Shown: one piece after another, positions 7,742-15,492 of the stretch
Position numbering within the stretch: position 1 is the stretch's first letter
Layout of the letters: each line of letters opens with the position of its first letter
Assembly (NCBI GenBank): GCA_964572225.1
Contig: CAZNFR010000037.1
Coordinates: forward strand, 1-31,981
Source of the DNA: CAZNFR01 sp964572225
GTDB taxonomy: Bacteria > Bacteroidota > Bacteroidia > Bacteroidales > GCA-2748055
Length of the DNA: 31,981 nt
Direction: 5' to 3'
Program-made: the position numbers and the translations under genes
Notes under the pieces: generated by a model
Told to the model about the DNA's origin: nothing
What the model saw: only the letters and a program-made list of their open reading frames with translations
The model's database searches: none

Positions 7742-9271
7742 TTATTTCTTAAGAATTTTACTCGCTCCCTTCAATTGTTTTTGATCATAGAACTTCACGA
7801 TGTAAACACCGCTTCTGAGATCGGAGGTATTAACGGTAAAGGAAGAAGTTCCAGGATTGGAAACGGTCCTCACTTCCTGTCCAAGAACATTGGAGATTAC
7901 CACATGACTAACCTTTTGATCCGGATTCAGGTCAACACGGAAAAACTCTTCTACCGGATTGGGGAAGACTTTGAAATCTTCGAATTTCCGGGAGTCTACG
8001 CCTACGATACCAAACCAGTTTCTGTCGCCCAAAGGCATACCGTCGTGTGCACCAGAGTAAGCAGGATGTGAAGTTGAGTAGCTGAAATCAAAAGTCCTGA
8101 AATCGGTATCAAACTGAGGCATTTGAGCAGGGGTTTCGGCGAAGTTGTAGAAGTCATTAATGTATGACTGGTACTCACTTACCGTTGCCGGGAAATTGGT
8201 AAAGGTAAAGGCTTCGTCAAAGATCAGGTTATCTTCTCCAGCCAGATCGGCAAGGTAGGGATGGAAGAGGGTTTCGGTCGCTTTATCGGATGAATCGGGA
8301 AGCAGTGCAGCTATTGCAGGATCCAGGTAGAATGAGTTGTGTTCAAACTCAACATTGGGCTCGATAAGTACAGGTTCCTCGTCTTCCGAAAACAGGGAAT
8401 CAATAGAAAGATAGTAGTGAGGCACGGCAAAATTGTCCCTGTCTCCTAAAAATCCATCGCCCATAATACCCACATTTACCCAGAGGTTATTTCTTACAAC
8501 CAGGTGATTGGGACGGCCAAAATACGCACCACCGGTACCCGTGTTAACAATGGTATTGTTTTCCAGGATAAGTTTCTCATATCTGGCAGGACTTCCGTTA
8601 TTTATAACCTCATTATGCATGTTGTAAATGGTATTGTTCCTGAGATGCACTATGGGAGTCCAGTTTCCTCTGAAAGCTACGGCAAATCCCTGGAACAAAC
8701 GCTGGGATACACCCTGGTTGCCAAACACAGAATTCTCCACATATAGTTTACAATCCTGGGCATTGATACGAATGGAATTCTGGCGGTTGAAATCAAAATT
8801 AACATTTTTGATTACCACGGTAAGCCCATCAGCATTAAGACGAACGGTGGCATTATCGGTATAATTTCCTCCCTGATCCCAACCAACAAGGGTGAGATCT
8901 TTGAGGTAAAGGTCCCCTGTAGCGTGGAAAGGCCTTTCAGCTTCTTCCTGTCCGGCAGCAGGCCCTAAAGGCTTTATAATTGGGGCTTCACCTGTTCCTT
9001 CTTCGGCTGTAACCATCAGTGGCCATCCGTCATTTTCGATTCTGGCGGTGTAAAGGTAGGTCTGACCTCTTTTCAGAACATAATGGTTGAAAAGACGCTC
9101 TCCTGTTGCAGAGGTATCTGCCATAATGATCTTGTTGATATCTCCGGGAGCTCCAGGCTCAAGAACTTTAGCATCACCAAGATCCGGCCATGGAAACTCC
9201 TGTGCTGACATGGTGCCTGGTAAGGACAATAGCAAACCAAGCATTGCAATAATTCCGTAAAATTTTTTCAT
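7742..9271 (-). CDS. Secreted right-handed beta-helix protein with T9SS sorting domain
   Basis: A 509-residue secreted protein. The signal peptide is MKKFYGIIAMLGLLLSLPGTMSAQ, with cleavage near residue 23. Residues about 110-290 contain repeated short beta coils with Asn ladders (VVIKNVNFDFNRQNSIRI, LYVENSVFG, VHLRNNTIYNM, LILENNTIVN, LVVRNNLWVN), the pattern of parallel beta-helix polysaccharide lyases and related carbohydrate-binding or cleaving proteins. No catalytic set typical of a named lyase family could be identified. The last 80 residues (FKVFPNPVEEFF ... LRSGVYIVKFY ... LKK) form a type A T9SS sorting domain, so the protein should be exported across the outer membrane or anchored outside. 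It follows the TonB-dependent receptor by 42 bp and shares its transcript, so it may capture or cut the ligand that the receptor imports. Confidence 0.82.
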   Translation of the reverse strand: MKKFYGIIAMLGLLLSLPGTMSAQEFPWPDLGDAKVLEPGAPGDINKIIMADTSATGERLFNHYVLKRGQTYLYTARIENDGWPLMVTAEEGTGEAPIIKPLGPAAGQEEAERPFHATGDLYLKDLTLVGWDQGGNYTDNATVRLNADGLTVVIKNVNFDFNRQNSIRINAQDCKLYVENSVFGNQGVSQRLFQGFAVAFRGNWTPIVHLRNNTIYNMHNEVINNGSPARYEKLILENNTIVNTGTGGAYFGRPNHLVVRNNLWVNVGIMGDGFLGDRDNFAVPHYYLSIDSLFSEDEEPVLIEPNVEFEHNSFYLDPAIAALLPDSSDKATETLFHPYLADLAGEDNLIFDEAFTFTNFPATVSEYQSYINDFYNFAETPAQMPQFDTDFRTFDFSYSTSHPAYSGAHDGMPLGDRNWFGIVGVDSRKFEDFKVFPNPVEEFFRVDLNPDQKVSHVVISNVLGQEVRTVSNPGTSSFTVNTSDLRSGVYIVKFYDQKQLKGASKILKK

Positions 9272-9313
9272 AATTGAAAAGTTTAGGTTAATAATAAAAG
9301 ATTATGTTTCATG

Positions 9314-12136
9314 TTAAAATCGGTAGCGTAATCCAAGATTGACCTGCCAGCCATATTGCTCAATCCGGCTGGTTTGATCAACCGTATAGATATACTGGCG
9401 TTCGGTTTCGTTGGTAAGGTTAACCAGGTTAACCAAAACCTGCCAGTTATTCAGGAACTTATAGGTAAATGCAGCATCCATCCTAAGATACTCATCCACA
9501 TATTCATCCTGGAACTCGGTATTTCCCAGGGTGGCAAATTTTGCTCCCTGATAGTTCAGGCTCACACGGCCGGAAAATCTTCCTTTTTCATATCCAAGGG
9601 TTACGTTGGCGATAAAATCGGCCTGACCCTGAAGGCCCAGAATCCGCGCGGAATCGGAAGTAACCGGCAGGTATTCCGGGGCCGGATACTCGACATAGTA
9701 AAATGGATAGGCCGATTCTGAGCGAATCAATGAGAAATTTCCACTGATTACAATTCCGTCGAAGGGCTTAGGTAAAAAGCGAAGATTGGTTTGTATCTCC
9801 ATCTCAGTACCATAGACCTTGGTAGTTTCATCCAGATTTATCGGACTGTTTACGATCCAGCCATAGAATGGATTGGTTTCACGATCGCCGCTCCAGTCAA
9901 AAAAGTTTACATTGATGTCCACATCATAAATCTCTTTGTAGAATCCCCCCACCGAAATAAGTCCATACTTGGAAAACCAGGTAAGCATGGCATCGTAATT
10001 CCAGGCAGTAGGAATCTTCAGATCTATGGACCCAAAGGTAACCTCTTTGAAATTGGCGAAATGTTTTTGCGCAAACGGGGTCAGATTGAGATAATTCGGT
10101 CTCGAAAGGGTTTTGGTAGCAGCCAGGCGCAAGCTCAGCCCCTTTATAAACTCATACTTCAGATGAACCATTGGTAACAATGTTCCCACCGTATTGGTAG
10201 CAGAGGTGTCCGTTTTGGTTATCCGGAAGGTCTCGTTATTTCTTGTAGTACCTGAAACACCGGCAAAATCCAGGAAGGTTTCTTCATACCTGAAACCGGG
10301 GATCAGAGTAACCCTCGAACCCAGATTGATCTCTGCCATCATGTATCCTGCGCTTATTCTCTCTAACGCGTTATACTGACGGAAAAAATCGGATGTATTA
10401 CGACCATACAGGGAATCAATGCCAGTCATCACATCGTGGTGTTCGGTGATCTTGTCGGCATCAAAAACGAAAGGTATGTCATTATGGGAGTCAAATGGGG
10501 AATCGTAGGTTTCATAACTCTCATCCACAAAATTGCTTACCGGATACAGGTTGCCATTTCTTTCATAATCCGGGAATTTGGTACGGAAAATGAATTCATA
10601 ATTGTCGAAATCACGAATCGAGAAAGACTCCAGTACTCTTTCCCGATCCTTGTACCGGATCTTTCCTCCGAATTTCAAATCACCGGATATCCAATTGGCC
10701 AGCTTAAACGGAAGATTCAGATCCACCTGTCCTACATAGTTTTCATCGCTTATCTGACTGAAGTATTTACCGGCTCCTATCCCGCCGTAGAAATCATCCA
10801 GTGTAAAACGTGCATACCTGAACATATCCAGGGGTTGTGCATTATCCGCTTCTGTCTCCAGTCCACTTTCCTTGGTTGCACTGGCTCCATAGGAAAACGG
10901 GGTTTCATTGGTAGTGATTGAGCGTCCGAAACTAAACTCAAGTCCGAGTTTATTAAAAAGGGTAAACTCACCTCTTAGGTTGGTAGAGTTCAGTAGGAGA
11001 TCGTTTTCATTAATCCCCAGACTCATGATCAGGGTGGAAACCGTGGGTCGTGCTCTCATCCTTCTTTCCACGATGTCGCGGGTGGTCTGTGTGTAAACAT
11101 GATCCAGAATGATCCGGCCTGTCTTGAATTTGTAATCCACTGCACCACTGAAACCATAACGGTCGCGGGTTTCGAGGCGGTTGGTAAATTCGGCTGAATT
11201 CCCCCGGTAGCCACCATCTCCTTTGAGTTCATAATCCCCTACATATAGATCGACATTCCGGTTAGCCCGGTGATAGTTACCTCCAACGATCACACCAAGC
11301 CTGTCGTCGAGAAAGCGATTGCTCAGGCTCAGGCTTCCCCGGTAGGTGCCAATATTGTTAATTAGACTATGGTATCCGGTTTCCACATGAGCATTGCCGT
11401 GAAAGCCCTTTTCCGCTGTTTTGGTAACCAGGTTTACCGATCCACCTATGGCATCCCCATCCATATCAGGGGTAATGGCCTTGTATACCTCAATACCATC
11501 GAGCAGATCTGAAGAAACCATACTGAGATTAACGGAACGGTCATTCTCACCGGTACCGGGTACCGCCTGACCATTAATGGTGATGGAATTAAAACGGGGT
11601 GATACTCCCCTTACTGTAACCTGGGATCCTTCACCCCCGCTTCTTCCAATGGTGATCCCCGGTAACCTGGATAAAGACTCGGCTGCATTGGCATCCGGGA
11701 TCTCCTGTATTTTTTCCCGGGAAACCACATTCACAATATTATTGGATTCAACTTGCTTATTGATGGCGTATGCTTGTCCTCTGAGCATTCCTGTAACCGT
11801 AACTTCCTCACCCATAATCGGTTCAAACTCGAGGGAATAGGTGCCAATATCAACGGTCTGTCCGGCACTTACCTCCACATCCACCTCAATACTCTTGTAA
11901 CCAATGTATAAAAGAACAATGGTATGATCTCCTGGCGGTACATTAACCAGGGTAAACTTTCCTTCAGCATCGGTAATGGCCCCAAGGGAGGTCCCCTTCA
12001 GCGTTACGTTTGCATAGCTTAGATACTCCCCATTGGAGGCATCTGTCATCCGGCCCGTGATTGCCCCGCTTCGCTGACTAAAAACAGCAGTGGCACATAG
12101 GACCCAGACAATAATAGTTGTTATGATTTTTAGCAT
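9314..12136 (-). CDS. TonB-dependent outer-membrane receptor
   Basis: A 940-residue TonB-dependent transporter. Signal peptide about 1-20 (ending AVFSQ). A carboxypeptidase-regulatory-like beta-sandwich is at about 24-105 (GAITGRMTDASNGEYLSYANVTLKG, then DAEGKFTLVNVPPGDHTIVL). The plug domain is at about 125-240, with IPDANAAESLSRLPGITIGRSGGEGSQVTVRGVSPRFNSITINGQ split across its core, a form typical of the Xanthomonas/Caulobacter-type receptor subfamily (TIGR01782) rather than SusC. The barrel follows and ends in the aromatic signature LGLRYRF. The length is normal. No susD-like gene is adjacent; the next gene encodes a beta-helix T9SS protein. Expression is probably driven by the promoter and 11-bp repeat array upstream. 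The imported ligand is unknown; oligosaccharide and phosphate-containing compounds are both possible. Confidence 0.95.
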   Translation of the reverse strand: MLKIITTIIVWVLCATAVFSQRSGAITGRMTDASNGEYLSYANVTLKGTSLGAITDAEGKFTLVNVPPGDHTIVLLYIGYKSIEVDVEVSAGQTVDIGTYSLEFEPIMGEEVTVTGMLRGQAYAINKQVESNNIVNVVSREKIQEIPDANAAESLSRLPGITIGRSGGEGSQVTVRGVSPRFNSITINGQAVPGTGENDRSVNLSMVSSDLLDGIEVYKAITPDMDGDAIGGSVNLVTKTAEKGFHGNAHVETGYHSLINNIGTYRGSLSLSNRFLDDRLGVIVGGNYHRANRNVDLYVGDYELKGDGGYRGNSAEFTNRLETRDRYGFSGAVDYKFKTGRIILDHVYTQTTRDIVERRMRARPTVSTLIMSLGINENDLLLNSTNLRGEFTLFNKLGLEFSFGRSITTNETPFSYGASATKESGLETEADNAQPLDMFRYARFTLDDFYGGIGAGKYFSQISDENYVGQVDLNLPFKLANWISGDLKFGGKIRYKDRERVLESFSIRDFDNYEFIFRTKFPDYERNGNLYPVSNFVDESYETYDSPFDSHNDIPFVFDADKITEHHDVMTGIDSLYGRNTSDFFRQYNALERISAGYMMAEINLGSRVTLIPGFRYEETFLDFAGVSGTTRNNETFRITKTDTSATNTVGTLLPMVHLKYEFIKGLSLRLAATKTLSRPNYLNLTPFAQKHFANFKEVTFGSIDLKIPTAWNYDAMLTWFSKYGLISVGGFYKEIYDVDINVNFFDWSGDRETNPFYGWIVNSPINLDETTKVYGTEMEIQTNLRFLPKPFDGIVISGNFSLIRSESAYPFYYVEYPAPEYLPVTSDSARILGLQGQADFIANVTLGYEKGRFSGRVSLNYQGAKFATLGNTEFQDEYVDEYLRMDAAFTYKFLNNWQVLVNLVNLTNETERQYIYTVDQTSRIEQYGWQVNLGLRYRF

Positions 12137-12167
12137 GAAATAGTTTTGTTTAGTTGATAATCGAAAT

Positions 12168-12175
12168 CAATATTA
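12168..12175 (-). promoter_or_regulatory. Candidate -7 element of the receptor promoter
   Basis: On the minus strand the sequence TAATATTG matches the Bacteroidota -7 consensus TAnnTTTG except for one base. Transcription would begin near 12161, giving a leader of about 25 nt before the ATG at 12136. There is no TTTG at the expected -33 position; the 11-bp repeat array lies just upstream instead, as expected for an activator-dependent promoter. Confidence 0.4.
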
Positions 12176-12195
12176 TAACTTTAAGCCAGATTGAC

Positions 12196-12246
12196 TATTG
12201 ACACACCGTGGACAAAGGGTTGACAAAAACATGACAAAGCATGTCA
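12196..12246 (-). promoter_or_regulatory. Pho-box-like array of TGTCA half-sites
   Basis: On the plus strand the tetramer GACA begins at 12200, 12211, 12222 and 12233, exactly 11 bp apart. Read on the receptor strand these are TGTCA, TGTCA, TGTCC and TGTCA, each preceded by mostly T-rich sequence (for example TTTGTCA). A further TGTCA at 12242 on the plus strand makes an inverted pair with the outermost copy (TGACA-N5-TGTCA). Direct TGTCA repeats at 11 bp are the layout of PhoB boxes and of other OmpR/PhoB-family sites. The array ends about 25 bp upstream of the candidate -7 element, a standard place for activation. Confidence 0.55.
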
Positions 12247-12293
12247 AAAGAGGATATTACCATTATTTGTATTATATTATTCTCGATTTATCC

Positions 12294-12316
12294 GACTAAA
12301 ACGGCTGACTAAAACG
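12294..12316 (+). repeat. Tandem 10-bp repeat at the regulator start
   Basis: GACTAAAACG occurs at 12294-12303 and again at 12307-12316, a period of 13 bp, and the second copy ends one base before the ATG of the membrane HTH regulator. It covers the ribosome-binding region, and it could be an operator for autoregulation or a chance duplication. Confidence 0.5.
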
Positions 12317-12317
12317 A

Positions 12318-13619
12318 ATGAAAAAAAATCTTGACCATATCGACGATTGTCTGCGGCAGATTGCCCAGAAGTACGGATGGGGAGATTATTCGGAATGGAC
12401 CAACTACAATTTTGATGTCCTCAGCCTGGATATTCAGAAAGAAACAGGAATCGCCATAAGCAGCCGGACCCTCCGACGACTTGCCAATAAAAGATTAAAA
12501 TACAGTCCCCAACCGGCTACCAAAAATGCGCTTGCCAAATACCTGGGATACCAGAACTGGGAAGATTTGTTAAAATCAAAAAATAAATTCTCAGACATAA
12601 CCCACAAGAGACCATCCAAAGTCAATGCTTTTGTAATTCAGTACTTTTGGCTCTTGCTTTTTCTGACGGTTGTCGGATTATCTTCCTTCTTTGTTTTCTT
12701 TTTTCCTTCCATTGAGATCGGACTTGATAAAACCAAGGTTGTCTTTCAGTCAAACGATATGACCGGATCTGCACCTCACACCGCATCCTTCTTCTACGAT
12801 GTAACCAAAATCAAGTCGAGCAACATCTACATCGATAATAATTATTATGATGAAGGTGAGATCATCCCGGTAAAGAAAAATATGCACTACTATACCAATA
12901 CTTTTGAGTACCCCGATTATTATGCGGTAAAGATTATAGCCAAAGGTGAAAGACTGGCTTGTGTGGGTGTTCACGTAACTACCGAAGGATGGGAGGCTGT
13001 GATCAATGATCGTCTTGTTAAAAACCTGGATGAATATAACAAGGACGATCTGATGCATTTTTCCAAAGAGGAGCTGGAAGGGCTTTCAGTAAATACCGAC
13101 AGTATGGTAAGGGTTGATTTCCGTAATATCCGTGATTTTGGCCTAACAGGCGATGAGATGACTCTGGAAACCCGGTTTATGAATAATGCGGATCTGGGCG
13201 GACAGGGGTGCTACGATTCCCGGATCGAAGTGATCAATACTCATGGTCGACTGGCATTCAATTTTGTGACTCCGGGTTGTGATGAAAAAATGCTTAAAGC
13301 GGAATTCGGAGATGTATATCTGGCTGGAGATTTTAACAATCTGAATACCTTTATCCAGGATATCAGCTATTGGAGAGTATTGAAAATTGTTACCGGTAAA
13401 AGAAGGGTTGGAGTTTATCTCGACGATGTGCAGATTTATTCCGTCCGCTATAACGATCCTCTCGATGAGGTGATGGGCATTTCCATCAGTTTTTTGGGCA
13501 CCGGCGCTGTGGATTATGTCAAATTATTCAATGAAAACAGCGAACTCGTATATTTTGACGACTTTCTCAAACCTGCCGGTCTGAATCAGTCTCCGGCTAC
13601 AGCGCAAACTGAGGAATAA
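12318..13619 (+). CDS. Membrane-anchored HTH protein with extracytoplasmic PKD-like and lectin-like domains
   Basis: A 433-residue protein, probably an inner-membrane one-component regulator. Residues 1-90 form a small helical domain (SSRTLRRLANKRLKYSPQPA, then KNALAKYLGYQNWEDLL), a pattern frequent at the N-terminus of Bacteroidota proteins and consistent with a DNA-binding helix-turn-helix. One transmembrane segment spans about 105-130 (VIQYFWLLLFLTVVGLSSFF region). Residues about 138-230 look PKD-like (VVFQSNDMTGSAPHTASFFYDV). Residues about 260-425 are beta-rich with a concanavalin/laminin-G-like flavour (VRVDFRNIRDFGL, GISISFLGTGAVDYVKLFN). The topology would put the sensor part outside and the HTH inside. 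It is divergent from the TonB receptor with 181 bp between the starts, and the 11-bp repeat array lies in that gap, so it may control the receptor operon. DNA binding has not been shown. Confidence 0.75.
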   Translation: MKKNLDHIDDCLRQIAQKYGWGDYSEWTNYNFDVLSLDIQKETGIAISSRTLRRLANKRLKYSPQPATKNALAKYLGYQNWEDLLKSKNKFSDITHKRPSKVNAFVIQYFWLLLFLTVVGLSSFFVFFFPSIEIGLDKTKVVFQSNDMTGSAPHTASFFYDVTKIKSSNIYIDNNYYDEGEIIPVKKNMHYYTNTFEYPDYYAVKIIAKGERLACVGVHVTTEGWEAVINDRLVKNLDEYNKDDLMHFSKEELEGLSVNTDSMVRVDFRNIRDFGLTGDEMTLETRFMNNADLGGQGCYDSRIEVINTHGRLAFNFVTPGCDEKMLKAEFGDVYLAGDFNNLNTFIQDISYWRVLKIVTGKRRVGVYLDDVQIYSVRYNDPLDEVMGISISFLGTGAVDYVKLFNENSELVYFDDFLKPAGLNQSPATAQTEE

Positions 13620-13666
13620 ACAATCTGCTTCCCTCCTCTTCGTTACCCTTTTCCACTTTCCCGTCT

Positions 13667-13685
13667 AAATGGTATAAAACCATTT
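13667..13685 (+). other. Small hairpin before the STAS-like gene
   Basis: AAATGGT/ACCATTT form a 7-bp perfect stem with a 5-nt loop, ending three bases before the ATG at 13689. In the mRNA it would lie in the ribosome-binding region and could limit translation. There is no T-run after it, so it is not a typical terminator. Confidence 0.35.
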
Positions 13686-13688
13686 TGC

Positions 13689-13991
13689 ATGATCAGGATT
13701 ACTAAGAACGGGGAGAAGAAATACAAGGTAAGCCTCGACAGCCCCACAGGTACATTCGACAGAAACAACACCTACCTGCTGAAAAAGGAAATCAGTGACA
13801 TCCTTAAACCGGGTGGGGAAGTACTAATAGACATTGGCGGACTCAGAGTCATAAAGCCCGGGGCCATAACCATGCTTTCAAGCCTTGTGAACAAAGCCAA
13901 AACCAAAAAGTGCAGCCTTCAGTTTACCAACATAGATCCTGCAGTTAAGTCCCTTATTTCCAACTTAATGGGATCAACACCCATTTCATAA
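13689..13991 (+). CDS. STAS-domain-like protein lacking the phosphorylatable serine
   Basis: A 100-residue protein with the beta-alpha pattern of STAS domains (anti-sigma-factor antagonists and related signalling modules): GGEVLIDIGGLRVI (about 52-65), AITMLSSLVNKAKTKKCSLQFTN across the middle, then a C-terminal helix (DPAVKSLISNL). At the place where SpoIIAA-type proteins have DSSG, this one reads KPGA, so switching by serine phosphorylation is unlikely. No anti-sigma kinase is in the window. It follows the membrane regulator by 69 bp and precedes the acyltransferase by 54 bp, probably on one transcript. The match is structural; overall identity to a named family was not recognised. Confidence 0.65.
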   Translation: MIRITKNGEKKYKVSLDSPTGTFDRNNTYLLKKEISDILKPGGEVLIDIGGLRVIKPGAITMLSSLVNKAKTKKCSLQFTNIDPAVKSLISNLMGSTPIS

Positions 13992-14045
13992 ATCATCGTC
14001 AGAGAAACATAAATTTCCAGGGTTAAAACGATTAACATTACCAGC

Positions 14046-14771
14046 ATGTCAGGCGAACTAAATCTTTCACTGAACGGAAATAGACTGGCAATCTACAGAA
14101 AGTCCGTTCCGGGATATCAAAGAACCTTGAACTCGCTGATTTCCCTCTATCATAATTGCAAAAAATCCGAAACCCGATTCCTGCCCCTGCTTTTCAGGCT
14201 GGGCTGGTACCGTGTGGTTTATTCGAAGACATTCCTGGTTCATCAGGGCACCGTGATCAAAGGAATAAACAACATACTGGCAACGGAAAAGGTGGAAATC
14301 GGAACCCATTACACCGGATTCATGCATAAAAAGGATAATACCCTTCTCAATATCCGGGGAAAACTTATAATCATGGGTAAATACAGCATAGGCAGAGGTT
14401 GCCGGTTTGATGTGGGAGAAAATGCCACGCTTACTATCGGAAAAGGTGGCTATGTGAACAACAACAGCCACTTCATTATTATGCATAAGCTTAGCATTGG
14501 GGATGATTGTGCTATTTCGTGGGACTGCCAGTTTCTGGACGAGGATTTTCATTCCATTCACTATCCCGGAAGAAAAGAAACTGAAAATGGAATTCATATT
14601 GGCAACAGGGTATGGATAGGATGCGGGGTGAAGATCTTTAAAGGCAGTCATATCCCCGATGGCTGCGTGATCGCTTCCGATTCGGTTGTGAAAGGACGCT
14701 TCGAAAAGGAAAACTGCCTTATCGGAGGCCATCCTGCCAGAGTTCTTAAGGAAGATATCCGTTGGAACTAA
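14046..14771 (+). CDS. Left-handed beta-helix (hexapeptide) acyltransferase
   Basis: A 241-residue acyltransferase of the LbetaH family, which usually moves an acetyl group from acetyl-CoA to a sugar hydroxyl or amino group in surface polysaccharide synthesis. Residues 1-65 are a helical, basic N-terminal part. From about 75 the hexapeptide repeats begin (VEIGTHYTG, IMGKYSIGRGCRF, LTIGKGGYVNNNS, LSIGDDCAISWDC) and continue to a typical end, IHIGNRVWIGCGVKIFKGS followed by VIASDSVVKGRF and CLIGGHPARVLKEDI. The loop DEDFHSIHYPG contains the histidines expected near the active site. It resembles WbbJ-type O-acetyltransferases found with capsule or O-antigen genes, but no glycosyltransferase genes are in the window, so its acceptor is unknown. 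Confidence 0.85.
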   Translation: MSGELNLSLNGNRLAIYRKSVPGYQRTLNSLISLYHNCKKSETRFLPLLFRLGWYRVVYSKTFLVHQGTVIKGINNILATEKVEIGTHYTGFMHKKDNTLLNIRGKLIIMGKYSIGRGCRFDVGENATLTIGKGGYVNNNSHFIIMHKLSIGDDCAISWDCQFLDEDFHSIHYPGRKETENGIHIGNRVWIGCGVKIFKGSHIPDGCVIASDSVVKGRFEKENCLIGGHPARVLKEDIRWN

Positions 14772-14829
14772 CCCTCCCAATCTCTATTTACATGGTATTC
14801 ACAAATAGGTCTTAAAAGCTAATTGTCAG

Positions 14830-14861
14830 ATTGAAAGAATTATCAGAATCGCATATCTTTG
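14830..14861 (+). promoter_or_regulatory. Bacteroidota-type promoter of the ECF sigma gene
   Basis: ATTG at 14830-14833, a 20-bp spacer, then TATCTTTG at 14854-14861, a perfect match to the -7 consensus TAnnTTTG with a near-perfect -33 element. Transcription should start near 14868, upstream of the ATG at 14882 and downstream of an alternative in-frame TTG at 14831, which therefore cannot be the main start. Confidence 0.7.
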
Positions 14862-14881
14862 CAGGTATATTTCCTTTAAAA

Positions 14882-15454
14882 ATGAGAGAGGACGGTCTCA
14901 GGGAACTGGGTGATCATGAACTGATAGAGAAGATAAAAACCGGACATTCTTATCCGGCATTTCAGATTCTCTATAAACGTTATTATTCTAAAGTGCTCAA
15001 CAAGACCTACAGTCTGGTGAAAAACAGAGAAACTTCGGAAGAGCTGACCGAGGACATCTTTTCCAAGGTATACGAGAAACTTCCCGGCTTTAAACAATTA
15101 TCTTCATTTTCATCCTGGCTCTATTCCATTACTTATAACCATTGTATAGACTATCTAAGAGAAAAGAAGAAGCTCCATTATCCCGACTGGGACAGGGAAA
15201 ACAGCATACCGGAAATTATCGATGAAATTGAGGATTTACCGGAAGAGATTGATTTTGATAAACTCATGGAAATATTCGAATTGATCCATCCTGAAGAAAA
15301 GGCTTTGCTTTTTATGAAATACCGGGAGGACCTCTCCATGAAGCAAATAAGTTCGGCTCTGAGGATCAGTGAAGATGCGGCCAAAATGAGGCTGAAAAGG
15401 GCCCGCACAAGAGTCAGGTACCTTTATACCCAAAAATATCTAACCAAAAAATAA
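14882..15454 (+). CDS. ECF-type RNA polymerase sigma factor
   Basis: A 190-residue sigma-70 family factor of the extracytoplasmic-function type. The ATG at 14882 was chosen because the promoter at 14830-14861 lies just upstream. Region 2 spans about 10-95 (DHELIEKIKTG, AFQILYKRYYSKVL, ELTEDIFSKVYEKL, FSSWLYSITYNHCIDYLREKKK), which binds core polymerase and the -10 element. Region 4 is at about 135-185 (PEEKALLFMKYREDLSMKQI, then ISEDAAKMRLKRARTRVRYLY), the -35 binding helix-turn-helix. An acidic linker (EIIDEIEDLPEEIDFD) joins them. No anti-sigma gene with a transmembrane segment follows; the next gene, 38 bp on, encodes a PepSY-like protein. In Bacteroidota such factors are often controlled by other routes, so its signal is not readable here. 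Confidence 0.9.
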   Translation: MREDGLRELGDHELIEKIKTGHSYPAFQILYKRYYSKVLNKTYSLVKNRETSEELTEDIFSKVYEKLPGFKQLSSFSSWLYSITYNHCIDYLREKKKLHYPDWDRENSIPEIIDEIEDLPEEIDFDKLMEIFELIHPEEKALLFMKYREDLSMKQISSALRISEDAAKMRLKRARTRVRYLYTQKYLTKK

Positions 15455-15492
15455 CCTTACCTTCACAGATATCTGCGTCATATAGAAAAAAG

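Noticed and set aside
14067..14780. 237-codon minus-strand frame opposite the acyltransferase
   Set aside because: The plus-strand hexapeptide repeats are unmistakable; the antisense frame has no recognised features.
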